NCBI RefSeq assembly: GCF_937616625.2
Contig: NC_065573.1
Location: forward strand, 7,951,001-8,015,000
Direction: 5' to 3'
Length of the DNA: 64,000 bases
DNA from: Mercurialis annua
Lineage: Eukaryota; Streptophyta; Magnoliopsida; Malpighiales; Euphorbiaceae
The translations under genes were made by a program, and so were the position numbers. This document shows, piece by piece, positions 1 to 12,911 of this stretch; the first letter of the stretch is position 1; every line of letters begins with the position of its first letter. The notes below the pieces were generated by a model. It worked only from the letters and a program-made list of their open reading frames with translations. It did not search any database and had not been told where the DNA came from.

Positions 1-3000
1 ATAGCGATTGAAGCCAAACGTTTACAAACGTTACTAAACCAATCCAAACGTTTCCCCTTTTTAGTGTTATAAGCCAAACGTTTACAAACGTTACGAAACA
101 AATCTAAACGTTTCACCTTTTATAGCGATTTAAGACAAACGTTTAAAAGGTTATGAAACAAATCCTAATGTTTCACCTTTTTAGCAATTTAAGCCAAACA
201 ATTACAAACGTTCGGAAACAAATCCAAGCGTTTCACCTTTTTAGCAATTTAACCCAAACGTTTTACAAACGTTACAAAAAAAAAATCAAAGCATTTTACC
301 TTTTTTAGAAATTTATGCCAAACGTTTACAAACATTACGAAACAAATTCAAACGTTTCCAAACAAATCCAAACGTTTAAAACGTTACGAAAAAAATCCAA
401 TTGTTTCACATTTTTAGCGATTTAAGCCGAACGTTTACAAAGATTACGAAACAAAACCAAACGTTTCACCTTTTAAGCTATTTAGGCCGAACGTTTACAA
501 ACGTTATAAAACAAATCCAAACGTTTCCCCTTTTAGCGATTTAAGCCAAACGTTTACAAACGTTACGAAACAAATCCAAGCGTTTCAACTTATTTAGCAA
601 TTTAAGTCAAACATTTACAAACGTTACAAAACAAATCCAAACGTTTACCACTTTTAGCAATTTAAGCCAAACGTTTGCAAACGTTACGAAACAAATCTAA
701 ACATTTTACCTTTTTAGCTATTTAAGCCAAATGTTTACAAGCGTTACAAAAACATATCCAAACATTTCACCTTTTTAGTGATATAAGCCGAACGTTTACA
801 AACATTACGAAATAAAACCAAACGTTTAACCTTTTTTGCGATTTAATCCAAACGTTTTCAAACGTTACGGAATAAATCCAAATGTTTCACATTTTTTGCG
901 ATTTAAGCCAAACTTTTACAAACGTTACGAAACAAATCCAAACGTTTCACCTTTTTAGTGATTTAAGACAAATGTTTACAAAGGTTACAAAACAAATACA
1001 ATTGTGTCACGTTTTTAGCAAAATAAGAAAAACGTTTACAAACGTTACAAACAAATCCGAAACATTTCACCTTTATAGCGATTTAAGCCAAACGTTTACA
1101 AAGGTTATATAACAAAACCAAACGTTTCACCTTTTTAGCGATTTAAGCCAAACGTTTACAAAGGTTATGAAACAAAACCAACCGCTTCACCTTTTTAGCG
1201 ATATAAGCCAAACATTTACAAAGGTTACGAAACAAATCGAAACGTGTCACCTTTTTAGCAATTTAAGCCAAAAGTTTACAAACGTTACGAAACAAAATCC
1301 AAATGTTTCACCTTTTTAGCGATTTAAGCCAAACATTTACAAACGTTACGAAACATATACAAACCTTTAACATTTTTAGCGATTTAAGCCGAACGTTTAC
1401 AAACGTTACGAAACAAAACCAAACATTTAAAACATTACGAAATAAATCCAAACGTTTCTCACTTTTAGTGATTTAAGCCAAACCCTTACAAACGTTACGA
1501 AACAAAACCAAGCATTTCACCTTTTTATCAATTTAAGCCAAAAGTTTACAAAAGTTACGAAACAAATTCAAGCGTTTCACATTTTTAGTAATTTAAGCCA
1601 AAGAAACTAATCCAAACGTTTCACCATTTTAGCGATTGAAGCCAAACGTTTACAAAAGTAAGGAAACAAATCCAAACATTTCACCTTTTTAGCGACTTAT
1701 GCCAAACATTTACAAACGTTACGAAACAAATCCAAACGTAGTGCTATAAGCCAAAGGTTTACAAACGTAACGAAACAAATCCAAACGTTTTACCTTTTGT
1801 AGCGATTTAAGCAAAACGTTAACAAAGGTAATGAAACTAATCCTAATGTTTCAACTTTTTAGAAATTTAAGCCAAACGTTTACAAATGTTATGAAACAAA
1901 TCCAAGCGTTTCACCTTTTTAGCAATTTAAGCCAAACGTTTACAAACGTTACGAAACAAATCAAATCATTTCACCTATTTAGAAATTTAAGCCAAACTTT
2001 TACAAACGTTACGAAACAAATCCAAACGTTTAAAACAATACGAAACAAATCCAATTGTTTCACATTTTTAGCGATTTAAGCCGAACGTTTACAAAGATTA
2101 CGAAACAAAACCAAACGTTTCACCTTTTAAGCGATTTAGGCCGAACGTTTACAAACGTTATAAACACAAATCCAAACGTTTCCCCTTTTTAGCGATTTAA
2201 GCCAAACGTTTACAAACGTTACGAAACAAATCCAAGCGTTTCAACTTATTGAGCAATTTAAGTCAAACATTTACAAACGTTACAAAACGAATCTAAGATT
2301 TCACCTTTTTAGCAATTTAAACCAAACGTTTAAAACGTTACGAAACAAATCCAAACGTTTTCCACTTTTAGCAATTTAAGCCAAACGTTTACAAACGTTA
2401 CGAAACAAATCTAAACATTGTACCTTTTTAGCGATTTAAGCCAAATGTTTACAAGCGTTACAAAACATATCCAAACGTTTCAGCTTTTTAGCGATATAAG
2501 CCGAACGTTTACAAACTTTACGAAACAAAACCAAACGCTTCACCTTTTTTGCGATTTAATCCAAACGTTTTCAAACGTTACGGAATAAATCCAAATGTTT
2601 CACCTTTTTAGCGATTAAAGCCAAACGTTTACAAACGTTACGAAACAAATCTAGACGTTTCACCTTTTTAGTTATTTAAGACAAACGTTTACAAAGGTTA
2701 CAAAACAAATACAAACGTGTCACCTTTATAGCGATTTAAGCCAAACGTTTACAAAGGTTATAAAACAAAACCAAACGTTTTACCTTTTTAGCGATTTAAG
2801 CTAAAAGTTTACAAAGGTTATGAAACAAAACAAAACGTTTCACCTTTTTTGCGATTTAAGCCAAACATTTACAAAGGTTACGAAACAAATCGAAACGTGT
2901 CACCTTTTTAGCAAGTTAAGCCAAACGTTTACAAACGTTACGAAAAAAAATCTAAATGTTTCACCTTTTTAGCGATTTAAGCCAAACATTTACAAACTTT

Positions 3001-4334
3001 ACGAAACATATACAAACGTTTCACATTTTTAGCGATTTAAGCCGACGTTTACAAACGTTACGAAACAAAACCAAACGTTTAAAACATTACGATATAAATT
3101 CAAACGTTTCATATTTTTAGCGATTTAAGCCAAACCCTTACAAACGTTACGAAACAAAACCAAGCATTTCACCTTTTTAGCAATTTAAGCCAAAAGTTTA
3201 CGAATGTTACGAAACAAATTCCAGCGTTTCACATTTTTAGTAATTTAAGCCAAACGTTATGAAACTAATCCAAACGTTTCACTATTTTAGCGATTGTAGC
3301 CAAACGTTTACAAACGTAAGGAAACAAATCCAAACATTTCACCTTTTCAGCGACTTATGCCAAACATTTACAAACGTTACGAAACAAATCCAAACGTTTC
3401 ACATTTTTAGCGATTGAAGCGAAACGTTTACAAACGTTACGAAAAATCCAAACGTTTCACGTTTTTAGTGTTATAAGCCAAACGTTTACAAATGTTACGA
3501 AACAAATCCAAATGTTTCACCTTTTATAGCGATTTTAGCCAAACGTTTACAAAGGTTATGAAACAAATTCTAATGTTTCACCTTTTTAGCAATTTAAGCC
3601 AAACGTTTATAAACGTTATGAAACAAATCTAAGCGTTTCACCATTTTAGCAATTTAAGCCAAACGTTTACAAACGTTACGAAACAAATCAAAGCATTTAA
3701 CCTTTTTAGAAATATAAGCCAAACGTTTACAAACGTTACGAAACAAATCCAAACGTTTCGAAACAAATCCAAACGTTTAAAACGTTACGAAACAAATCCA
3801 ATTGTTTCATATTTTTAGCGATTTTAGCCGAACGTTTACAAAGATTACGAAACAAAACCAAATGTTTCCCCTTTTAAGCGATTTAGGCCGAACGTTTACA
3901 AACGTTATAAAACAAATTCAAACGTTTCCCCTTTTTAGCGATTTAAACCAAACCTTTACAAACTTTACGAAACAAATCCAAGCGTTTCAACTTATTTAGC
4001 AATTTAAGTCAAACATTTACAAACGTTACAAAACAAATCTAAGATTTCACCTTTTTAGCAATTTAAACCAAACGTTTAAAACGTTACGAAACAAATCCAA
4101 ACATTTTACCTTTTTAGCGATTTAAACCAAATGTTTACAAGCGTTACAAAACACATCCAAACATTTCACCTTTTTAGTGATATAAGCCGAACGTGTACAA
4201 ACATTACGAAACAAAACCAAACGTTTCACCTTTTTTGCGATTTAATCCAAACGTTTTCAAACTTTATGGAACAAATCCAAATGTTTCACCTTTTTAGCGA
4301 TTTAAGCCAAACGTTTACAAACGCTACGAAACAA

Positions 4335-5872
4335 ATCCAAACGTTTCACCTTTTTAGTGATTTAAGATAAACGTTTACAAAGGTTACGAAAGAAATACAA
4401 ACGTGTCACCTTTTTAGCAATTTAAGCAAAACGTTTACAAACGTCACAAAACAAATCCAAAACGTTTCATCTTTATAGTGATTTAAGCCCAATGTTTACA
4501 AAGGTTATGAAATAAAACCAAAGTTTCACCTTTTTAGCGATTTAAGCCAAACGTTTACAAAGGTTATGAAACAAAACCAAATGTTTCACTTTTTTAGCGA
4601 TTTAAGCCAAACGTTTACAAAGGTTATGAAACAAAACCAAACGTTTCACCTTTTTAGCGATTTAAGCCAAACATTTACAAAGGTGACAAAACAAATCGAA
4701 ACTTGTCACCTTCTTAGCAATTTAAGCCAAACGTTTACAAACGTTACGAAACAAAATCCAAATGTTTCACCTTTTTAGCGATTTAAGCCAAACATTTACA
4801 AACGTTACGAAACATGTATAAACGTTTCACATTTTTATCGATTTAAGCCGAACGTTTACAAAAGTTACGAAACAAAACCAAACGTTTCACATTTATAGCG
4901 ATTTAAGCCGAACCCTTACAAACGTTATGAAACAAAACCAAGCGTCACCTTTTTAGCAATTTAAGCCAAAAGTTTACAAACGTTACGAAACAAATTCAAG
5001 CGTTTCACATTTTTAGTAATTTAAGCCAAACGTTATGAAATTAATCCAAACGTTTCGCCATTTTAGCGACTGAAGCCAAACGTTTACAAACGTAAGGAAA
5101 CAAATCCAAACGTTTCACCTTTTTAGTGATTTAAGACAAACGTTTACAAAGGTTACGAAAGAAATACAAACGTGTCACCTTTTTAGCAATTTAAGCAAAA
5201 CGTTTACAAACGTCACAAAACAAATCCAAAACGTTTCATCTTTATAGTGATTTAAGCCCAATGTTTACAAAGGTTATGAAACAAAACCAAAGTTTCACCT
5301 TTTTAGCGATTTAAGCCAAACGTTTACAAAGGTTATGAAACAAAACCAAATGTTTCACTTTTTTAGCGATTTAAGCCAAACGTTTACAAAGGTTATGAAA
5401 CAAAACCAAACGTTTCACCTTTTTAGCGATTTAAGCCAAACATTTACAAAGGTGACAAAACAAATCGAAACTTGTCACCTTCTTAGCAATTTAAGCCAAA
5501 CGTTTACAAACGTTACGAAACAAAATCCAAATATTTCACCTTTTTAGCGATTTATGCCAAACATTTACAAACGTTACGAAACATGTATAAATGTTTCACA
5601 TTTTTATCGATTTAAGCCGAACGTTTACAAAAGTTACGAAACAAAACCAAACGTTTCACATTTATAGCGATTTAAGCCGAACCCTTACAAACGTTACGAA
5701 ACAAAACCAAGCGTCACCTTTTTAGCAATTTAAGCCAAAAGTTTACAAACGTTACGAAACAAATTCAAGCGTTTCACATTTTTAGTAATTTAAGCCAAAC
5801 GTTATGAAATTAATCCAAACGTTTCGCCATTTTAGCGACTGAAGCCAAACGTTTACAAACGTAAGGAAACAA
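4335..5872 (+). repeat. recent 769-bp tandem duplication inside the satellite
   Basis: Two consecutive blocks, about 4335-5103 and 5104-5872, align at a constant offset of 769 bp. By eye they differ at only about six positions, for example GATAAACG/GACAAACG, AAATAAAACC/AAACAAAACC and GTATAAACG/GTATAAATG. This is far closer than neighbouring monomers are to each other, so the event is recent relative to the array. Each block spans about 13 monomers. Edges are placed only to within about 20 bp because the flanking monomers are also similar. Confidence 0.88.
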
Positions 5873-7589
5873 ATCCAAACATTTCACCTTTTTAGCGACT
5901 TATGCCAAACATTTACAAACGTTACGAAACAAATCCAAATGTTTCACCTTTTTAGCGATTGAAGCCAAACATTTAAAACGTTACAAAACAAATCCAATTG
6001 TTTCATATTTTTAGCGATTTAAGCTGAACGTTTACAAAGATTACGAAACAAAACCAAACGTTTCACCTTTTAAGCGATTTAGGCCGAACGTTTACAAACT
6101 TTATAAAACAAATCCAAATGTTTCCCCTTTTTAGCGATTTAAGCCAAACGTTTACAAACGTTACGAAACAAATCCAAGCGTTTCAACTAATTTAGTAATT
6201 TAAGTCAAACATTTACAAACGTTACAAAACAAATCTAAGCTTTTCACCTTTTTAGCAATTAAAACCAAACGTTTAAAACGTTACGAAACAAATCCAAACG
6301 TTTTCCACTTTTAGCAATTTAAGCCAAATGTTTACAAACGTTACGAAACAAATCTAAGCATTTTACCTTTTTAGCGATTTAAGCCAAATGTTTACAAGCG
6401 TTACAAAACATATCCAAACATTTCACCCCGAACGTTAACAAACATTACGAAACAAAACAAAACGTTTCACCTTTTTTGCGATTTAATCAAAACATTTTCA
6501 AATGTTACGGAACAAATCCAAATGTTTTACCTTTTTAACGATTTAAGCCAAGCGTTTACAAACGCTACGAAACAAATCCAAACGTTTCACCTTTTTAGTG
6601 ATTTAAGACAATCATTTACAAAGGTTACGAAAGAAATACAAACTTGTCACCTTTTTAGCAATTTAAGCAAAACTTTTACAAACGTTACAAAACAAATCCA
6701 AAACATTTCACCTTTATAGCGATTTAAGCGAAATGTTTACAAAGGTTACGAAACAAAAGCAAACGTTTCACCTTTTTAGCGATTTAAGCCAAACGTTTAC
6801 AAAGGTTATGAAACAAAACCAAACGTTTCACCTTTTTAGCGATTTAAGCCAAACATTTACAAAAGGTTACAAAACAAATCGAAACGTGTCACCTACTTAG
6901 CAATGTAAGCCAAACGTTTACAAACATTACGAAACAAAATCCAAATGTTTCACCTTTTTAGAGATTGAAGCCAAACATTTACAAACATTACGAAACATAT
7001 ACAAACGTTTCACATTTTTAGCGATTTAATCCGAACGTTTACAAGCGTTACGAAACAAAACCAAACGTTTAAAACGTTACGAAATAAATCCAAATGTTTC
7101 ATATTTTTAGCGATTTAAGCCAAACCCTTACAAATGTTACGAAACAAAACCAAGCGTCACCTTTTTAGCAATTTAAGCCAAAAGTTTACAAACGTTACGA
7201 AACAAATTCAAGCGTTTCAAATTTTTAGTAATTAAGCCAAACGTTATGAAACTAATCCAAACGTTTCGCCATTTTAGCGACTGAAGCCAAACTTTTAGAA
7301 ACGTAAGGAAAGAAATCCAAACATTTCACCTTTTTAGCGACTTATGCCAAACATTTACAAACGTTACGAAACAAATCCAAATGTTTCACCTTTTTAGAGA
7401 TTGAAGCCAAACGTTTACAAACGTTACGAAACAAATCCAAACACCTTTTTAGTGTTATAAGCCAAACGCTTACAAACATTACGAAACAAATCCAAACGTT
7501 TTACCTTTTTTAGCGATTTAAGCCAAACATTTACAAAGGTCATGAAATAAATCCTAATATTTCACCTTTTTAGCAATTTAAGCCAAATG

Positions 7590-7772
7590 TGGTATATAAT
7601 GTTTTTATAAAACCTAAGGGTTCTACTATCAAGTCACATACTTGATGACCTTAGAAAGAATTAACCATTCAAGTATTTTAATCATTAATATAAAATGATA
7701 AAAATCGCCAATCAATAAATAACAAAATGATAAAGTCAAAACATGGTCAAACATGATTGACCTAGTGCATAT
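7590..7772. other. unidentified 183-bp non-satellite insert
   Basis: The satellite breaks off within AGCCAAATG and resumes at ATCACCTTTTTAGCG. Between them lie about 183 AT-rich bases with no similarity to the monomer and no open frame of note. The ends (TGGTATATAATG on the left; GCATATCACC on the right, whose complement reads GGTGATATGC) are weakly complementary, which could be a degraded terminal inverted repeat. No clear target-site duplication is visible. It could be a small MITE remnant or filler DNA from break repair. Confidence 0.6.
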
Positions 7773-8504
7773 CACCTTTTTAGCGATTTAAACCAAACAT
7801 TTACAAAGGTTACGAAACAAATCCAAACGTGTTACCTTTTTAGCAATTAAAGCAAAACGTTTACAAATGTTACGAAACAAATCCAAACGTTTCCCCTTTT
7901 TAGCGATTTAAGCCAAACGTTTACAAAGGTTATGAAACAAAACCAAACATTTCACCTTTTTAGCGATTTAAGCGAAACGTTTACAAAGGTTACGAACAAA
8001 TCGAAACGTGTTACCTTTTTAGCAATTTAAGTCAAATGTTTACAAATGTTACGAAACAAATCCAAACGTTTCACCTTTTTAGCGATTTAAGCCAAACGTT
8101 TACAAACTTTACGAAACAAATACAAACGTTTCACATTTATAGCGATTTAAGTCGAACGTTTACAAACGTTTCGAAAAAAACCAAACGTTTAAAACGTTAC
8201 GAAACAAATCCAAACGTTTCACATTTTTAGCAATTTAAGTAAAACGTTTACAAACGGTACGAAACAAATCCAAGCGTTTTACTTTTTATCAATTTAAGCC
8301 AAATATTTACAAATGTAACGAAATTTCAAACGTTTTGCATTTTTAGCGATTTAAGTAAAACGTTTACAAACGTTACGAAACAAATCCAAACATTTCACCT
8401 TTTTTGTAATTTAAGCCAAACGTTTACAAACGTTTCGAACGAAATCCGAACATTTCCCCTTTTTTGCAATTTAAGCCAAACGTTTACAAACGTTACGAAT
8501 TAAA

Positions 8505-8520
8505 ACCAAACAGGTGAAAT
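8505..8520. other. satellite inversion joint 1
   Basis: The monomer orientation flips here: + strand monomers end in AACCAAACA and the next bases, GGTGAAATGTTTGG, are the reverse complement of the first half-monomer. The joint reads as an inverted repeat, CCAAACA and TGTTTGG, around a 7-bp spacer. The two opposed arrays (8.5 kb and 4 kb) share a diverged consensus and could in principle pair over long distance. Confidence 0.9.
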
Positions 8521-11500
8521 GTTTGGATTTGTTTTGTAACGTTTGTAAACGTTTGGCATAAACCGCTAAAAAGGTGAAATGTTTGGATTTGTTTCATAAC
8601 TTTTTAAATGTTTGGCTTATATCGCTAAAATGGGAAAACGTTTGGAATTGTTTCGTAACGTTTGTAAACGTTTGGCTTAAAATGATCAAAAACGTAAAAC
8701 GCTTGGATTTGTTTCGTAACGTTTGAAAACGTTTGGCTTAAATTGCTAAAAAGGTGGAACGCTTGAATTTGTTTCGGAACGTTTGTAAAGTTTGGCTTAT
8801 ATTGCTAAAAAGGTGAACCGCTTGGATTTGTATCGTAACGTTTGTAAACGTTTGGCTTAAACTGCTTAAAAGGGGAAACGCTTGTATTTGTTCCGTAACG
8901 TTTGTAAACTTTTGGCTTAAATTGCTAAAAAGGTGAAACGCTTGATTTTGTTTCGTAACATTTGTAACGATCTGGCTTAAATCGCTAATACTCTGAAACG
9001 TTTGGATTTGTTTCGTAACGTTTTAAACGTTTGGTTTTGTTTCGTAACGTTTGGCTTAAGTCACTAAAAAGGTGAAACGTTTGTTAACGTTTTGGCTTAA
9101 ATTGCTAAAATGGTGAAATGTTTGGATTTGCTTCGTAACGTTTGTAAACGCTTGGCTTATATCTCTAAAAAGGGGAAACGTTTGAAATTTCGTAACGTTT
9201 GTAAACGTTTGGCTTATATTGCTAAAAAGGAGAAACGTTTGGAATTGTTTCGTAACATTTTGTAAACGTTTGGCTTAAATCGCTAAAAAGGGGAAACGTT
9301 TGGATTTGTTTCGTAACGTTTGTAAACGTTTGGCTTAAATTGCTAAAAATGGAAAATGTTTGGATTTGTTTCGTAACGTTTGTAAACGTTTGGCTTAAAT
9401 CTCTAAAATGGTGAAACATTTAGATTTGTTTCGTAAAGTTTGTAAACGTTTGGATTTGTTTCGTAACGTTTGTAAACGTTTGGCTTATATTGTTAAAAAG
9501 GTGAAACGTTTGCATTTGTTTCATAACGTTTGTAAACGTTTGACTTAAATCACTAAGAATGGGAGACGTTTGGATTTGTTTCATAACGTTTACAAACATT
9601 CGGTTTTGTTTTGTAACGTTTTTAAACGTTTGGCCAAAATGGGGAAACGTTTGGTGTTGTTTTGTAACGTTTGTAAACATTTAGATTTGTTTCTTAAAGT
9701 TTTAAACGTTTGGTATTGTTTCATAACGTTTGTAAATGTTTGGCTTAAATTGCAAAAGAGGTGAAACGTTTGGTTTTGTTTTATAACTTTTGTAAATGTT
9801 TTGCTTAAATCGCCAAACAGGTGAAATGTTTGGATTTGTTTCGTAACGTTTTTAAACGTTTGGCTTAAATCGCTAAAAAGGTGAAATGTTTGGGTTTGTT
9901 TTGTAACGTTTGTAAACGTATGGCCTAAATCGCTAAAAAGGTGATACATTTGGTTTTTTTTCGTAACGTCTGTAAACGCTTGGCTTAAATCGCTAAAAAG
10001 GTGAGACATATTGTTTTGTTTCGTAACATTTGTCAACGCTTGGATTTGTTTCATAACGTTTGATTCTTAACTTTTAAACGTTTGGTTTTGTTTCGTTACG
10101 TTTGTAAACCTTTCGCTTAAATAGAAAGGTGAAACGTTTGGTTTTGTTTCGAAACGTTTGTAAACGTTTGGCTTAAATCGCTAAAAAGGTGAAACTTTTG
10201 GTTTTGTTTCGTAACATTGGTAAACGTTTGGCTTAAATTGCTATAAAGGTGAAACACTTGGATTTGTTTCGTAACGTTTATATAAATTTGGCTTAAATCA
10301 CTAAAAAGGTGAAACGTTTGAATTTGCTTCGTAATATTTTAAACGTTTGGATTTGTTTCGTAACGTTTGTAAATGTTTGGCTTAAATTGCCAAAAAGGTG
10401 AAACGCTTGGATTTGTTTCATAACGTTTGTAAACGTTTGTCTTAAATTGCTAAAAAGATGAAACACTTGGATTTGTTTTGTAACATTTGTAAATGTTTGG
10501 CTTAAATTGCTAAAAAGGTGAAATGCTTGGTTTTGTTTCGTAACGTTTGTAAACGTTTGGCTTAACTCGTTAAAAATGTGAAATGTTTGGATTTGTTTCG
10601 TATCGTTTTAAACATTTGGTTTTGTTTCGTAACGTTTGTAAACGTTTGGCTTAAATCGCTAAAAAGGTGAAACGTGTGGATTTGTTTCGTAATGTTTGTA
10701 AACATTTGGCTTAAATAGCTAAAAAGGGGAAACGTTTAGATTTGTTTAGTAACGTTTGTAAACGTTTGGCTTAAATCGCTAAAAAGGTGAAACGTTTGGA
10801 TTTGTTTCGTAATGTTTGTAATGTTTGGCTTAAATCGCTAAAAATGGGAAACATTTGGATTCGTTTCGTAACATTTGTAAACATTTGGCTTAAAACGCTA
10901 AAAAGGTGACATGTTTGTATTTGTTTTGTAACGTTTGTAAATGTTTGGCTCAAATCGCTAAAAAGGTGAAACATTTCGATTTGTTTCATAATCTTTGTAA
11001 ACATTTATCATAAATTGCTAAAAAGGGTAAACGCTTTGTTTTGTTTCGTAACGTTTGTAAACGTTTGGCTTAAATCGCTAAAAATGTGAAATGTTTGGAT
11101 TTGTTTCGTAACGTTTTAAACGTTTGGTTTTGTTTCGTAACGTTTGTAAACGTTTAGCTTAAATCGCTAAAAAGGTTAAACGTTTGGATTTGTTTCGTAA
11201 TGTTTGTAAACGTTTATCTTAAATCGCTAAAAATGTGAAATGGTTGGATTTGTTTCGTAATGTTTGTAAATGGTTGGCTTAAATCGCTAAAAAGGTGTAA
11301 CGTTTGTATTTATTTCGTAACGTTTGGCTTAAATCGCTAAAAAGGTGAAACGTTTGGATTTTTTTCGTAACGTTTGTAAACGTTTGGCTTAAAACTCTAA
11401 AGAGGTGAAATATTTGGATTTGTTTCGTAACGTTTGTAAACGTTTGGCTTAAATTTCTAAAAAGGTGAAACACTTGGACTTGTTTCGTAACGTTTGTAAA

Positions 11501-12498
11501 CGTTTGGCTTGAGACATTTGGATTTGTTTAATAACCTTTGTAAACGTTTGGCTTAAATCGCTAAAAAGGTTAAGCGTTTGGATTTGTTTCGTAGCGTTTG
11601 TAAACGTTTGGCTTCAATCGTTAAAAAAGTGAAACATTTGGATTTGTTTTGTAATGTTTGTAAACGTTTGGCATAAATCGTAAAAAGGTGAAATGTTTGG
11701 ATTTGTTTCATAATGTTTTATACGTTTGGCCTAAATCGCTAAAATTGGGAAACATTTGGATTGTTTCGTAACGTTCGTAAACGTTTGGCTTAAATTGTTA
11801 AAAAGGTGAAACACTTGGACTTGTTTCGTAACGTTTGTAAACATTTGGCTTAAATTGCTAAAAAGGTGAAACGCTTGGATTTGTTTCGTAACGTTTGTAA
11901 ACCATAGGCTTAAATTGCTAAAAAGGTGAAACTCTTGGATTTGTTTCGTAACATTTGTAAACCATAGGCTTAAATTGCTAAAAAGGTGAAACGCTTGGAT
12001 TTCTTTTGTAATGTTTAAAAACGTTTGGCTTAAATTGCTAAAAAGGTAAAAAACGCTTGGTTTTGTTTCGTAACGTTTGTGAACATTTGGGTTAAATCGC
12101 TAATAATGTGAAACGTTTGAATTTGTTTTGTAACGTTTAAAAACGTTTGGCTTAAATCGCCAAAAAGGTGAAACGTTTGAATTTGATTCGTAAAGTTTGT
12201 AAATGTATGGCTTAAATTTCTAAAAAGGTGAAACGTTTGGATTTGTTACAAAACATTTGTAAACATTTGGCTTAAATTGATAAAAAGGGGAAACGTTGGG
12301 ATATTTTTCGTAACATTTGCAAACATTTGGCTTAGATCGCTAAAAAGGTGAAACATTTGGATTTGTTTCGTAACGTTTGTAAACGTTTGGCTTAAATTGC
12401 TAAAAAGGGTAAACGTTTGGATTTGTTTCGTAGCGTTTGTAAACGTTTGGCTTAAATCGCTAAAAAGGTGAAACGTTTGGATTGTTTTGTACCGTTTG
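8512..12498 (-). repeat. 60-bp satellite array, - orientation
   Basis: About 66 monomers of the 60-bp satellite, now read as the reverse complement (GGTGAAACGTTTGG...). The usual CpG-decay variants are present (AGCAATTT for AGCGATTT, ACAT or ATGT for ACGT). Marker variants around 10770-11480 recur near 16040-16750 after removal of the LTR insertion at 12499, a net spacing of about 2.3 kb, so this array also has higher-order order. Open frames up to about 154 residues are the same 20-residue periodic translation. Confidence 0.95.
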
Positions 12499-12911
12499 TG
12501 TCACGACCCAATTTCATGGATCGCGACCGGCGCTAGGGTATGGGTATGGTCGTACCAAAACCCGTAGCAAGCCTCGCGGATAACCTTATATACAAATAAA
12601 CCTGCAAGAAAACCACTGCTCGGGGGAAACCGAGACTCCAACCTAAGTCTAACAGTTTATACAACAGTTCTAATATCATAACTTGATAATAAGCCGAAAC
12701 TGTGAATCATGCCTCAAATATAATAATCCAATGTAACATGCCAAAGTATAATAATATAAAAGTCGTACCACTACGACAAACCAAAGTATAATAATCAAAC
12801 ACTATACTAGTTCTACTGCGGTCTAAGAGTTTAAAACAACAGACTAGTTTTATTGACATAAAAACCTCCAAGAATCAAGAATCGGAGTGGACCAGCTTTC
12901 AAATCATAAAC

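Larger units (their letters stand above)
1..8511 (+). repeat. 60-bp satellite array, + orientation, with higher-order structure
   Basis: A tandem array of a 60-bp monomer made of two 30-bp halves that both begin CCAAACGTTT. The first half continues with CACC, a T-tract and AGCGATTTAAG; the second continues with ACAAACGTTACG and AAACAAAT. AACGTT occurs three times per monomer and CpG five times. Higher-order structure is visible: the variant CCAATTGTTTCA recurs at 397, 2051, 3798 and 5994, and the variant AACCCTTACA near 1481, 3133, 4911, 5680 and 7123, giving a period of about 1.65-1.78 kb. Half-monomer (second half followed directly by second half) junctions mark fixed places in this unit. 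Because 60 is a multiple of 3, one frame stays open and encodes a 20-residue repeat (QTFHLFSDLSQTFTNVTKQI); I do not regard this as a gene. It is interrupted by non-satellite DNA at 7590-7772. Confidence 0.96.

Noticed and set aside
1..8511. Telomere-like or rDNA spacer origin of the satellite
   Set aside because: No TTTAGGG runs are present and no rRNA-like sequence adjoins it. The period and motif do not match a telomeric repeat.
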